A DNA stretch of 41,791 nt. Origin: an uncultured Prevotella sp. Its GTDB lineage: Bacteria > Bacteroidota > Bacteroidia > Bacteroidales > Bacteroidaceae. The stretch spans positions 1 through 41,791 of the forward strand of contig OMXO01000017.1 of NCBI GenBank assembly GCA_900315035.1. The letters are read 5' to 3'. Of this stretch, positions 6,270 through 14,701 are shown in pieces; the stretch's first letter is position 1; every line of letters begins with the position of its first letter. The notes under the pieces were generated by a model, which did not search any database, was not told the DNA's origin, and saw only the letters and a program-made list of their open reading frames with translations. A program made the position numbers and the translations under genes.

Positions 6270-7433
6270 TTACATTTTTTCATTTTCACCCTTATTGAGC
6301 CTGTTTTTCGTATCCACAGGGTTCGCATAGATGCCCAGATAGATGTCTCTCAAGATGTCGGGCTCTGGGATATCAAAGGTATTCAGTCGCTCCAGATAGG
6401 CGACGAAGGCCTCATATTCAGCCTCAGTATAGTGGTCACGATAGAGTTGCTGTCCAAAGCGCAGGTCGTGGGCAATATAGTTGTTAGGTGCCAACTGATA
6501 GGCGTCATAGATGCGTTCGTCGATAAGTTGAGCCACCAGGCGGTGGTATTCGTTGTTGGTGCAATTATCGAACTGATGAAGTTCGGTCTCTGAAATCTGG
6601 TCACAGAAGGTGATGTTTACCCTACCCTTCGGCTGGGCGATACCCGTCAGGATACTGTTCAGGTCTTCGCCAGGCTTCTTGATATATTTGGTAAAGCGCG
6701 ACTCGTAGAGTTCGAGTGCCTTCAGAATGTCGCACGACTCCCATTCATAACTGACAGCCACAGGCACGATATTCAAATCGGCAAGGGCCTTGATCTTATT
6801 GGAAGGCTCACTCATGCAGAACATCTTGATGATACCCTGATCCGTCTGGTCGTAGCCGTCCTTGGTACGTCCATTACGTTGGGCAATCCAGAGACCCTGT
6901 CCTTTCTCCGTAAGCACGTAGCGGATATAGTCGCTCAAGTGTTTCGACGAGAGGTAGAAGTCTTTCATATTGCCACCTCGCTCCACACGGAACATCTTGT
7001 TGGCCTTGCCGATATCAATCACCAGAGGCGACGACATCAGGTTTGCTCCAAACGTAATCTCCGTCGTCTCATGACCGTTCTTATAGAGCACATACTGCAG
7101 CAGGCAGGCATCGAGCATGATGTCGCGATGATTGCTCACGAAGAGGTATTTCTTCTGAGGATCGAGCTTCTCCACACCGTTGTAGGTAAATGCAGTCATA
7201 GAGCGCGCTATCACCTGTTCGTTTACGCAGCGCATCACTTCAAGTTGGAAGTCCTTGATGGTACGGAAAGAGAGCATCATCTTCTTCACGTCCTCAGGGT
7301 TATGACCAGGATAGACATAGGTGCAGAGTAACCCAAAGAAATCGCTTTTGACGATACGCTGCATAGCTGCAGGTATCTCACTGTCATAATAAGGACGGAT
7401 ATCGTCAAACTGAGAAGGATTGTACTTGTTCAT
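6270..7433 (-). CDS. PlsC-like 1-acylglycerol-3-phosphate acyltransferase family protein
   Basis: About 387 residues. The acyltransferase core shows FVSNHRDIMLDA (HX4D-type motif, near residue 105), FRVERGG and WIAQRNGRTKDG, which stands in for the FPEGTRS-like motif. Such enzymes move acyl chains from ACP or CoA onto a glycerol phosphate or another acceptor at the inner membrane. The ATG at 7433 was chosen because the in-frame TTG at 7463 overlaps the upstream gene. It is the last gene of the long minus-strand operon. It may be a general lipid enzyme or may attach the cluster product to a lipid head group; the sequence does not decide. Confidence 0.78.
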   Translation of the reverse strand: MNKYNPSQFDDIRPYYDSEIPAAMQRIVKSDFFGLLCTYVYPGHNPEDVKKMMLSFRTIKDFQLEVMRCVNEQVIARSMTAFTYNGVEKLDPQKKYLFVSNHRDIMLDACLLQYVLYKNGHETTEITFGANLMSSPLVIDIGKANKMFRVERGGNMKDFYLSSKHLSDYIRYVLTEKGQGLWIAQRNGRTKDGYDQTDQGIIKMFCMSEPSNKIKALADLNIVPVAVSYEWESCDILKALELYESRFTKYIKKPGEDLNSILTGIAQPKGRVNITFCDQISETELHQFDNCTNNEYHRLVAQLIDERIYDAYQLAPNNYIAHDLRFGQQLYRDHYTEAEYEAFVAYLERLNTFDIPEPDILRDIYLGIYANPVDTKNRLNKGENEKM

Positions 7434-7444
7434 ATCTTTAATGA

Positions 7445-8272
7445 TTATATCGTTTTCAACCAATTCAGAAATTCCTCAAACCATCCGCTGGCCTCAGGGG
7501 TGGTCTTGCTCCAGGTAGTGCCAAAGCCGTGTCCGCCTGTCTGGTACTGCACATAGCGATGGGGCACCTGATGTGCCGTCAGCGCTGAGTCCATCAGTAC
7601 GGAGTTACGATAATCGACAATGGGGTCATCGACGCAGTTCATCAGGAAGATAGGCGGACAGGCTGCCGTCACGTGTTTCTCCAACGACAGACTGTCTTGC
7701 ATCTCGCGCGAACGTTTTTTATATTCACCCAAGAGTCCACGACGGGAACGTTTATGAACACAGGGAGCCGACATCGTGACAACGGGATAGCAGGGTACGA
7801 CGAAGTCGGGGCGCAACTTGCCTGTACCAAAGAGAGCCGACGAGAGAGCCAGATGTCCGCCAGCGGAAAAGCCCATCACCCCTACCCGCTCATAAGCCTT
7901 CTGTCGCACGAGGCGCAGAGCCTGTTGTACATCATTAAGCGGCATCGGATGATGATGACCTGGGACAATAAGACGGCTGTGAGTCAGAAAGGGAAATACC
8001 CCACCCGTGCGGTAAAACAACACGTAGGCAGCAATACCTTGTGCCTGCAGCGAACGGGCCACACTATCGCCCTCCGTCACACGGTCAAGCCAGAAATAAC
8101 TGCCACCAGGACATACGATAACGGCTGTCTTCGCAGGGGTCGAGGGCAGATACTCCTTCAGCGTCACACCATGGGATCCCTGATTCGTACCGTCCCAGAT
8201 ATGAGTGACCTGCTGTCCGCTTATCTGCAGACAGCCTATCAACATCATCTGTAAGATTAATAGCTTTTTCAT
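7445..8272 (-). CDS. Secreted alpha/beta-hydrolase (esterase/lipase-like)
   Basis: About 275 residues. A signal peptide (MKKLLILQMMLIGCLQISGQ) precedes an esterase/acetylxylan-esterase-like fold. The oxyanion loop is VCPGGSYFWL, the nucleophile elbow GFSAGGH, the acid probably the Asp in NCVDDPIVDY, and the catalytic His in GGHGFG. It probably acts in the periplasm or outside on ester bonds of sugars or lipids. The ATG at 8272 gives the best signal peptide; a GTG at 8278 overlaps the preceding stop codon. Tight coupling to the flavoenzyme genes suggests either a role in finishing or releasing the cluster product, or simple hitch-hiking. Confidence 0.8.
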   Translation of the reverse strand: MKKLLILQMMLIGCLQISGQQVTHIWDGTNQGSHGVTLKEYLPSTPAKTAVIVCPGGSYFWLDRVTEGDSVARSLQAQGIAAYVLFYRTGGVFPFLTHSRLIVPGHHHPMPLNDVQQALRLVRQKAYERVGVMGFSAGGHLALSSALFGTGKLRPDFVVPCYPVVTMSAPCVHKRSRRGLLGEYKKRSREMQDSLSLEKHVTAACPPIFLMNCVDDPIVDYRNSVLMDSALTAHQVPHRYVQYQTGGHGFGTTWSKTTPEASGWFEEFLNWLKTI

Positions 8273-8274
8273 TC

Positions 8275-9795
8275 TCACTTTGTCTGATTGTAATACTCGT
8301 TAATCTTCGCCACAAGTTGATGGCGGCCTACAAGAGCCTCCACCGTATTGACGGCTGTCAAAGGTACACCACATATACCATGAAGATTGATATTCTGGCC
8401 CGTCAGCAACAGATTCCTCACCTTCGTCCAGATGGGAAGTTGGGAGAGCATGATATCCTGACAGTCCTTACGTACACCATAAAGGGCACCCTCAGGCTGA
8501 TTATAATAGTCACGGATAGTAAGCGGACTGGAGGTCCAATATGTCTCCACATGCGCACGGAAACCAGAATGAAGGCGCTCCATACGATCGAGTATGCGCT
8601 CGGCATGATGCTGTTTCCATGCTTCGTAGTCAGTTCCACGATGCCCCACGGATGTATCAGCCCACTGCTCCACCACGGAGAAAGGCATCAGCCCATTCAC
8701 AATCATCTTGGAGGCATAGTCACCCTGATGTTCATCAGCCGGCGTCATATACATAAAGCCTCTGGGCCACGTCTCAGCATCGTAAGTACCATGCTGCCAC
8801 ACGAGGCCGTAATCGTCCTGATAATAACAGGTGTGATTGATGTAGGGGAAACTGTCGGGTTTGAACTTGATATAAAGCGTAAAGGCCGAATAGGTGTTAG
8901 GGATAGACTTCACACGCATGCGATAGGCTTTGGGAAGAGCCCCAGGCTCTACGATGTCCACCAATCGGGAAGGATGAATGGCAGAGATGTAATAATCGGC
9001 CTTGTAGGTTTGACCAGATGCAGTCTTTACTGCTGTTGCCAGTCGCTGTTCATCCACATTGACGACCGTCACTTTCTCGTCCCTTATAATGCTACCACCA
9101 CCCTCGCAGATGACGCGTGCCAGTGCATCGGCCATCTGCTGACTGCCACCAACAAAACGGCTGGGACCACTAATGTAAAGCACATTGATCAAAGCGTGGA
9201 TATAGGCAGGTGTATGCCCTTCTACCCCACCATACATGGGATTCATATAGGCCAGCACATCACGCAGACGCTCATCGTGGATATAATGGGCTATCAGATC
9301 GCTCGCTGCCCACATGAACTGTTCGCTATGGGTGAAAAGTCCTTCGCGCTCAGGGCGCAGATAGAAGAAATCCACCTCGTCGGCCAACTGATAAAGTGCA
9401 TCCACGTAGTTTCGGATGCCCTCAGCCTCATGGGGGAACTCACGGATAAAATAATCGGTAAAAGCCTCACGCCCCTCTGGGATACGATAGGTATGCCCAT
9501 CGGAGAGATAGGTGATGCTGTCGATACACTCATGATCCACATCGCGTAACTGCAACTGAACGTCGATGCCCAGATAGTGACAGATCTTATGGATGGCACC
9601 TCCAGGACGCAGACCTCCCAGGATATGCATGCCCGTCTCGAAGGTGATGCCTGCCCGACTGAAGGTCTGCAGTCCGCCACCTATCACGGCATTCTTCTCG
9701 AGCACCGTCACCTGGTAACCTTCCTTCGCAAGTAGGGCGCCCGTAAAGAGACCTCCCAGTCCTCCGCCTATGATAATGACAGTCTGCTTGTTCAT
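8275..9795 (-). CDS. CrtI/retinol-saturase-like FAD-dependent oxidoreductase (copy 2)
   Basis: 506 residues. The N-terminal dinucleotide fold is IIGGGLGGLFTGALLAKEGY followed by VTVLEKNAVIGGGLQTF and FETGMHILGG. The C-terminal FAD-binding end contains LLLTGQNINLHGICGVPLTA. Members of this phytoene desaturase / all-trans-retinol 13,14-reductase family desaturate, saturate or isomerise conjugated chains. It is homologous to the neighbouring upstream gene (similar motifs along the length) and overlaps it by four bases (ATGA), so the two probably arose by duplication and may act as a pair. The substrate is unknown; given the neighbours, a polyene acyl chain on ACP or lipid is likely. Confidence 0.83.
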   Translation of the reverse strand: MNKQTVIIIGGGLGGLFTGALLAKEGYQVTVLEKNAVIGGGLQTFSRAGITFETGMHILGGLRPGGAIHKICHYLGIDVQLQLRDVDHECIDSITYLSDGHTYRIPEGREAFTDYFIREFPHEAEGIRNYVDALYQLADEVDFFYLRPEREGLFTHSEQFMWAASDLIAHYIHDERLRDVLAYMNPMYGGVEGHTPAYIHALINVLYISGPSRFVGGSQQMADALARVICEGGGSIIRDEKVTVVNVDEQRLATAVKTASGQTYKADYYISAIHPSRLVDIVEPGALPKAYRMRVKSIPNTYSAFTLYIKFKPDSFPYINHTCYYQDDYGLVWQHGTYDAETWPRGFMYMTPADEHQGDYASKMIVNGLMPFSVVEQWADTSVGHRGTDYEAWKQHHAERILDRMERLHSGFRAHVETYWTSSPLTIRDYYNQPEGALYGVRKDCQDIMLSQLPIWTKVRNLLLTGQNINLHGICGVPLTAVNTVEALVGRHQLVAKINEYYNQTK

Positions 9796-11288
9796 GATTC
9801 GTGCTTGATGATATCGTTGAAAATATACTCCGAGGTGAGCAGTTCTGAGCAGGCCACGATGGTGCCCACGAGCACACCCAGGATTCCATGCGAGTTAACG
9901 TTCTGTCCTGCCAGCAACAGGTTAGGAATCTTCGTACGATGCTGCACACGTCCGGCTGGTCCCAGACTAATATCGCGGGCCACACCATACATCGAGCCTC
10001 TCTCTGTACCTGTATAGTCGAGGTAAGTCAACGGTGTAGAGGTTTCGTAGCCGGCTATGGTGTCACGCAGGCCAGGAAAATCCTTGCATACGGCATCAAT
10101 CAACCGTTCTGCCCGCTCGCGCTTCATCTGTTCGTAAGCCTCACCCCTATGACCAATCGGCATACCTTTCCACAGCTCTACCTCTGAGAAATGCATGTAC
10201 GACAAAATGACACCACTCTCGGCCCAGCGCTGATGCGCCTCTTGGCAGAAGTGCATGTAGAGATAACCTCTTGGCCAGTCGGCAGATGTATATTGTTCAC
10301 ACCCCCACGGACTTCTCTGACGATAGCCGTAGAAGTTATAATTCATATAGGGCAACGACTCGGGTTTGAAACGCAGATAGACAGCAAAGCCACCCACCGT
10401 CTCAGGTAACGCCAGAATACGCTGACGATAGGCTGAGCGCAACAAAGGCGAATCGCAAAGTTCTATCACACGGGCAGGATGGATGGCAGCGATCACGACA
10501 TCAGCGGGATAGAACCTGTCTGTCTCAACGCCAATAGCCTTGCGCTCGTTACAGACGATCTTCCGTACCTGCTGACGACAGAGCACCTGTCCTCCGTTCT
10601 GCTGTATCGACTTGACCAGCGAGGCGGCTATCAGATCACTGCCTCCCACCACGCGGAAAGCACTCTGGTTATAGAAATCAGTGATAAACGCATGGGTAGA
10701 GAAAGGCGTCTTGTCGTATTCGGCTGCATAGAGCGGCAAATCGCCAACCAGCACCTGGCGTAACAACTCGTCAGAGACAACCTCACTGATAACGTCGTTC
10801 ATGCTGCGTAACTGGAACTCTGTATGCAGAGGCGTCGCATCGCTGTCAGCCTTCCGCAACGTGTGAAGCGACGAAGCGCCAGCCACCATTTCTACCAAGT
10901 CGAAATAGCGACTCATCTGATCGCGCTGGTGAGGGAAGTCCTTCGACAAGGTCTCGATAAATGCCTCACGACCATTGGCAAAACGGAACCGCTCACCATC
11001 GAGCGATATGACGTTATAGCCCTCGCTGTCCAAACGACTCAGACGGATATCATCCATCACACCAAGATAACGCAACAGACGGTTCAGCACCTGTCCCTCA
11101 TCGGCACTGCCAATGAAGTGCATGCCTGTCTCAAACTTCACGCCTTGACGATGGAAGCACTGCAGACAGCCTCCCACCTGAGCCCCTTGTTCGAGAACGG
11201 TCACATCGTAGCCGTTGCGACTGAGTATCAGTCCACACGACAGGCCCCCAAGCCCACTACCGATGATGACAACTTTCTGTCTTCCCAT
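9792..11288 (-). CDS. CrtI/retinol-saturase-like FAD-dependent oxidoreductase (copy 1)
   Basis: 498 residues with the same organisation as the next gene: VVIIGSGLGGLSCGLILSRNG, VTVLEQGAQVGGCLQCF, FETGMHFIGS, and a C-terminal LLLAGQNVNSHGILGV FAD contact. It shares GMHxxG, the AIHPAR/S motif, and YGVxxD near the end with its neighbour. Predicted cytosolic or membrane-associated flavoenzyme acting on an unsaturated lipid chain. It begins four bases after the glycosyltransferase-acyltransferase stop. Two such enzymes together could reduce or shift double bonds of a polyene product; that step is inference. Confidence 0.83.
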   Translation of the reverse strand: MGRQKVVIIGSGLGGLSCGLILSRNGYDVTVLEQGAQVGGCLQCFHRQGVKFETGMHFIGSADEGQVLNRLLRYLGVMDDIRLSRLDSEGYNVISLDGERFRFANGREAFIETLSKDFPHQRDQMSRYFDLVEMVAGASSLHTLRKADSDATPLHTEFQLRSMNDVISEVVSDELLRQVLVGDLPLYAAEYDKTPFSTHAFITDFYNQSAFRVVGGSDLIAASLVKSIQQNGGQVLCRQQVRKIVCNERKAIGVETDRFYPADVVIAAIHPARVIELCDSPLLRSAYRQRILALPETVGGFAVYLRFKPESLPYMNYNFYGYRQRSPWGCEQYTSADWPRGYLYMHFCQEAHQRWAESGVILSYMHFSEVELWKGMPIGHRGEAYEQMKRERAERLIDAVCKDFPGLRDTIAGYETSTPLTYLDYTGTERGSMYGVARDISLGPAGRVQHRTKIPNLLLAGQNVNSHGILGVLVGTIVACSELLTSEYIFNDIIKHES

Positions 11289-11292
11289 CTAT

Positions 11293-12891
11293 TCACCTTA
11301 TATTATACATACGTGCGTAACGACGATACGGCGCCCAATACTCTTCTGTTTCCAATCTTTCACACATCGCCTGATAACGGGCTTGATACATGTGGCGCAT
11401 CTGACGAGTGCGCTCTAGCAACTGACTGGAGAATCGGGCATCATCCAAGGCGATGCGCTCACCGACCTCCACATCAATAGATCCCTCGCGCAACATAAAA
11501 TCGCGCTTGGGCAACACATGTCCTACCCCATGCAAGAAAATGGGCAGGATCTCTGCGCCCAACTGTTCTGCCAGGAAGAAGGCTCCCTGATGGAACCGCA
11601 GGATGCGACAGTCTTCAGAGCGTGTACCCTCAGGGAATACTGCTATCGAATAACCTCGCTGATAGAGGTCGCGCAAGCGGTCCACATGATGCTCTATACC
11701 ATCGCTCACAGGATAGAACTCTGCCTGATGGATCACCATCCCGTAAAACGGATTATTCCACACCCAGTCGTTTGTCAGAAAGACTATCTTCGGCGTGAGC
11801 ATCATCAGACACATCAGGTCGAGATGCGACTGGTGGTTACTGATGACGACGGCAGGCCGTTCAAAATCCTCGCCTATCTGATTATCCAGATGGAACCTGA
11901 CGCCTGGCACGCGATGGATCACGAAGTGCGACATGCGCTGTAACAGTCGGTGATACTTCAGTTTGCGCTGTTCCGTCGGCTTACGCAGATGGAAGAAGAG
12001 CCACGTATAGGGCAGCACGAACAGATACATCACACTCAGGAAGAACAGCAGGGCAAAGAGCGAATAGGCGATGCGACGCGTGGTAATCGGCACCTCACGA
12101 GGCTTCCCATCTTTTTCTGTCATCCAACGATAGACAGACGACGGCAGGAAGCGCGTGCGCTTCATCCGATGCCAGAGGGTTGAGAGCCAGCCATAGACAA
12201 TGGCAACGACACAGAGAATCGTGTTCAACAATGAGATACGGGCGAAATCCATGCCCGGACGGAAGTGAGACACGCGTTCACCTTGAGGCGGATAATACAC
12301 CCTGACAGGCACAGATACCAACTCTACTCCATGCCAGGCGGCAAATACCAGCAGTTCGAGTTCGGCCTCATAGCGCGAGGTCACGAACCTTTTACCAGCA
12401 AGTCGTTTCAACGGATAGAGCCTGAAGCCCGTCTGAGTATCGGGTAGGCTTTGCCACGTCTGTACCGTAAACCAGAAGTTAGAGAACTTATTAGCAAAAG
12501 TATTCCCCCCAGGCATATTCTCTTCCTGCAGATTTCTCGCCCCTACGATCAGAGCACCCGGATGTTGCTCGAGCGCTTCGATGAACAGGGGGATATCCTC
12601 AGGGAAATGCTGCCCGTCGCTATCGAGGGTTACGGCGTAGTCATAACCCAGTTCCTCAGCTCTTCTGAAGCCTGTCAGCAACGCTTGGCCCTTGCCCTTG
12701 TTACACCCGTTGGAGACAATGTCGAGAGGCGCTTCCTTAAACAGTTCCAATTGTTCTCGGGTATTATCAGTACACCCGTCATCTACGACGATGATATGTG
12801 GTGTGATGACAGCCACACGCCTCAACACATCGGCAATAGTCTTTCCGTTATTATAAGTTGGTACAACAACGCAGACCTTCCGTTCTTCCAT
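11293..12891 (-). CDS. Glycosyltransferase family 2 / acyltransferase fusion
   Basis: About 532 residues in two domains. The N-terminal GT-A part (about 1-220) has VCVVVPTYNNGKTI, IVVDDGCTDNT and the DSDGQHF metal motif. Two or three membrane segments follow (about 220-300). A C-terminal PlsC-type acyltransferase then has NHQSHLD (HX4D) near 353 and FPEGTRS near 419. The same GT-AT fusion is a hallmark of aryl-polyene clusters, where it is thought to attach the polyene to a lipid/sugar anchor in the membrane. The ATG at 12891 gives the natural MEERKVCVVV start; the GTG at 12912 is possible. Confidence 0.85.
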   Translation of the reverse strand: MEERKVCVVVPTYNNGKTIADVLRRVAVITPHIIVVDDGCTDNTREQLELFKEAPLDIVSNGCNKGKGQALLTGFRRAEELGYDYAVTLDSDGQHFPEDIPLFIEALEQHPGALIVGARNLQEENMPGGNTFANKFSNFWFTVQTWQSLPDTQTGFRLYPLKRLAGKRFVTSRYEAELELLVFAAWHGVELVSVPVRVYYPPQGERVSHFRPGMDFARISLLNTILCVVAIVYGWLSTLWHRMKRTRFLPSSVYRWMTEKDGKPREVPITTRRIAYSLFALLFFLSVMYLFVLPYTWLFFHLRKPTEQRKLKYHRLLQRMSHFVIHRVPGVRFHLDNQIGEDFERPAVVISNHQSHLDLMCLMMLTPKIVFLTNDWVWNNPFYGMVIHQAEFYPVSDGIEHHVDRLRDLYQRGYSIAVFPEGTRSEDCRILRFHQGAFFLAEQLGAEILPIFLHGVGHVLPKRDFMLREGSIDVEVGERIALDDARFSSQLLERTRQMRHMYQARYQAMCERLETEEYWAPYRRYARMYNIR

Positions 12892-12921
12892 CTTCTGACG
12901 TATCTCCGTCACCGTCTGTCT

Positions 12922-13281
12922 TTACTTGTTCTTAAGCAGGAGCGAGAACTTCGTCTTGGGTTCTCCTGCCACCACAATGTTACCTTTGGCCCTGCAGCCA
13001 CCCTCTGTCTCCTCGACCTGAGTGAATCCGATCTCTACCAGCGGATTGTCAGCAGGTGACAACGTCGATACAAATTTCAGGTTTACAATCTCATCGAGTG
13101 CGAACTCACGATGCAGTCGTTCTCCCAGTATCTCTGAGATAATCTGTACGATGCAGACACCCGGTGTGATAGGGTTACCTGGGAAATGGGCCTTGTAGAT
13201 GGGATGCTCGGCATGCAGACGTATCTGCACGTTGTCGGCATCGCCGCCCACTATGGTAAACATGTCATTGAGTAATTTCAT
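12922..13281 (-). CDS. Hotdog-fold 3-hydroxyacyl-ACP dehydratase (ApeI/FabZ-like)
   Basis: 119 residues with the dehydratase active-site helix HFPGNPITPGVCIVQI (His at about residue 32), as in FabZ/FabA. It would dehydrate 3-hydroxyacyl-ACP to 2-enoyl-ACP without reduction, building conjugated double bonds. The protein is shorter than FabZ (about 145), as is common for the small dehydratase of aryl-polyene clusters. Its start overlaps the previous gene by 17 bp. This is the dehydratase of the cluster with an intact catalytic His; compare the one at 17584-18033. Confidence 0.82.
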   Translation of the reverse strand: MKLLNDMFTIVGGDADNVQIRLHAEHPIYKAHFPGNPITPGVCIVQIISEILGERLHREFALDEIVNLKFVSTLSPADNPLVEIGFTQVEETEGGCRAKGNIVVAGEPKTKFSLLLKNK

Positions 13282-13738
13282 TCTCTTCTTGTTTTATCGG
13301 TTTAAAACTGTATGTCAACTTGTATCTTGTATTCTCCAGCGTCACAGAGCCGTCGGCCTCGCTGACCACCTTTCTGGGGCCTTTCGACTGCCTGTGCTCT
13401 GTTGCCGAGAACAGATATTTCAAATCCTTGCGCACCACTCTTCTCACATACCAGCGGTTCATGGCGGGCATCACGTTGAGCAGTTTTACTTTCTGTCGAT
13501 CGGCTGTCAGTGTGAAATCGAGGGCATGCACACCGAACTCATTCACAACAGCACCTTTCGTACCCGTCTCGTCAGTCTTCACGATACAGATGCCTGTCAA
13601 CTCTGCCCCTCGGGCATTGATCGTCACCGCAAACTCCTGACGCCCTTCGAGGGGCAACAGGTAGTCGCCTGCAAAGGCCGACAGCGCGAGTCCCAGCAGA
13701 CTAACGCTCAGCAAACATCTGCGCATCAATCTTTCCAT
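13265..13738 (-). CDS. Small secreted protein of unknown function in the polyene-like cluster
   Basis: 157 residues with an N-terminal signal peptide (MRRCLLSVSLLGLALSAFAG) and a predicted mostly beta-stranded mature part. I do not recognise a family motif. There is no clear lipobox and no cysteine pair after the signal. It overlaps the LolA-like gene by 38 bp and the dehydratase by 17 bp. Aryl-polyene clusters usually encode a small lipoprotein or periplasmic protein (DUF3261-type) beside the LolA-like gene, so this may be its counterpart. That is positional inference only. Confidence 0.7.
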   Translation of the reverse strand: MERLMRRCLLSVSLLGLALSAFAGDYLLPLEGRQEFAVTINARGAELTGICIVKTDETGTKGAVVNEFGVHALDFTLTADRQKVKLLNVMPAMNRWYVRRVVRKDLKYLFSATEHRQSKGPRKVVSEADGSVTLENTRYKLTYSFKPIKQEENEITQ

Positions 13739-14339
13739 TCGTCTTCACGTCTCTCAGGGTGATGATTGTCGTATCACCATTTTTCTCTGTCATCTCCACC
13801 TGACTCACCATCTGGCGCTTGCCGTCAAAATAGAGGCGGATGGTGGTGAAGAGTTGTTTCATCTCCTTCTTCTGTGGCACGAGTTCTGCTACCCAGTCAT
13901 CGCCTCGCGTCAGCATCGTGCAAGCGAAATCTTTATCGGATGTCAGACTCTTGCCTGTCACACTGTTCATCATCACGCGGGCAATTCCTTGGAAAAGCCG
14001 GCTCTGACGGATATCAATCGTCTGCTGTCGCTTGGCGGTCTTGATATGCACCTTCTGCCCGTTCAGTATAAAGGCATAGTTGTAAGGCGTCGTATATTCC
14101 CAGCGCAGTTTGTCGGGGCCCTCATAGCACATACGCCCCTGTGAGGTCATCTTATCATTGAGGAATCTGAGTGTCTTCACCTGCGTAAACTGACAGGTCA
14201 GCGTCTGTATCTTGGCTGCTGTCTGGTTAATCTTCGTTACCATCGTCTGCGCCTGGGCATCCGTCACCTTCTTCAGTGGTGCCTGAGCCTGTAACGTGAG
14301 CGACGTCACCATGCAGAGTGTTATCAGAATCTTTCTCAT
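13701..14339 (-). CDS. LolA-like periplasmic lipid carrier protein
   Basis: About 212 residues after choosing ATG at 14339, which yields the signal peptide MRKILITLCMVTSLTLQAQA. The mature part looks like the LolA/outer-membrane lipoprotein carrier fold: IQTLTCQFTQVKTLRFLNDKMTSQGRM, the GPDKLRWEYTTPY strand, and a late MVSQVEMTEKNGDTTII. LolA-like proteins in aryl-polyene clusters are thought to shuttle the lipid-like product across the periplasm to the outer membrane. The longer frame up to 14402 would overlap the transporter gene and spoil the signal peptide. Confidence 0.82.
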   Translation of the reverse strand: MRKILITLCMVTSLTLQAQAPLKKVTDAQAQTMVTKINQTAAKIQTLTCQFTQVKTLRFLNDKMTSQGRMCYEGPDKLRWEYTTPYNYAFILNGQKVHIKTAKRQQTIDIRQSRLFQGIARVMMNSVTGKSLTSDKDFACTMLTRGDDWVAELVPQKKEMKQLFTTIRLYFDGKRQMVSQVEMTEKNGDTTIITLRDVKTNGKIDAQMFAER

Positions 14340-14350
14340 CCCTACTGTCT

Positions 14351-14701
14351 TTATTTTGCAATTAACACACATCCCGTCATGATTAGGAACACACCTATCC
14401 ACCGCGTCAGAGGGATCTGCTCATGGAAGAACACGATGGCCGCAAACATGCCAAACACATAACTCAGCGAGATCATAGGATAGGCCATTGAGAAGGGGAA
14501 ATTCTTGATGATATACATCCACAACAGCGTAGCAGCCCCATAGCAGATACCACAAGCCAGCAGCCACCAGTTGGTCAGGTTTCTTGTCAAGAACTCCAAC
14601 GACCAGGCAAAGGCGCCCGCCTTCTGCATGGCCAGTTTCAACAGGACCTGTCCGCCACAGAGCAGCATCGACTGTATGATGGATATCAATAGTAACCTCA
14701 T
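14351..14701 (-). CDS. Small EamA/SMR-like four-helix membrane protein
   Basis: About 116 residues with four hydrophobic helices: MRLLLISIIQSMLLCGGQVLL, a WLLACGICYGAATLLWMYII stretch, SMAYPMISLSYVFGMFAAIVFF and WIGVFLIMTGCVLI. This is half of an EamA transporter, as in ArnE/ArnF or SMR proteins, and would work as a dimer. The ATG at 14701 overlaps the upstream stop (ATGA), which fixes the start; the longer frame runs into the chain-length-factor gene. It may flip the lipid-linked product across the inner membrane, since the MMPL exporter typical of aryl-polyene clusters is absent from this window. Confidence 0.75.
   Translation of the reverse strand: MRLLLISIIQSMLLCGGQVLLKLAMQKAGAFAWSLEFLTRNLTNWWLLACGICYGAATLLWMYIIKNFPFSMAYPMISLSYVFGMFAAIVFFHEQIPLTRWIGVFLIMTGCVLIAK

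Noticed and set aside
7673-8254. 193-codon plus-strand open frame opposite the esterase gene
   Set aside because: Antisense to a protein with a complete Ser-Asp-His triad; no motif of its own.
8317-9549. 410-codon plus-strand open frame opposite the flavoenzyme gene
   Set aside because: It is antisense to a clear FAD oxidoreductase, shows no recognisable domain and has the composition of a shadow frame.
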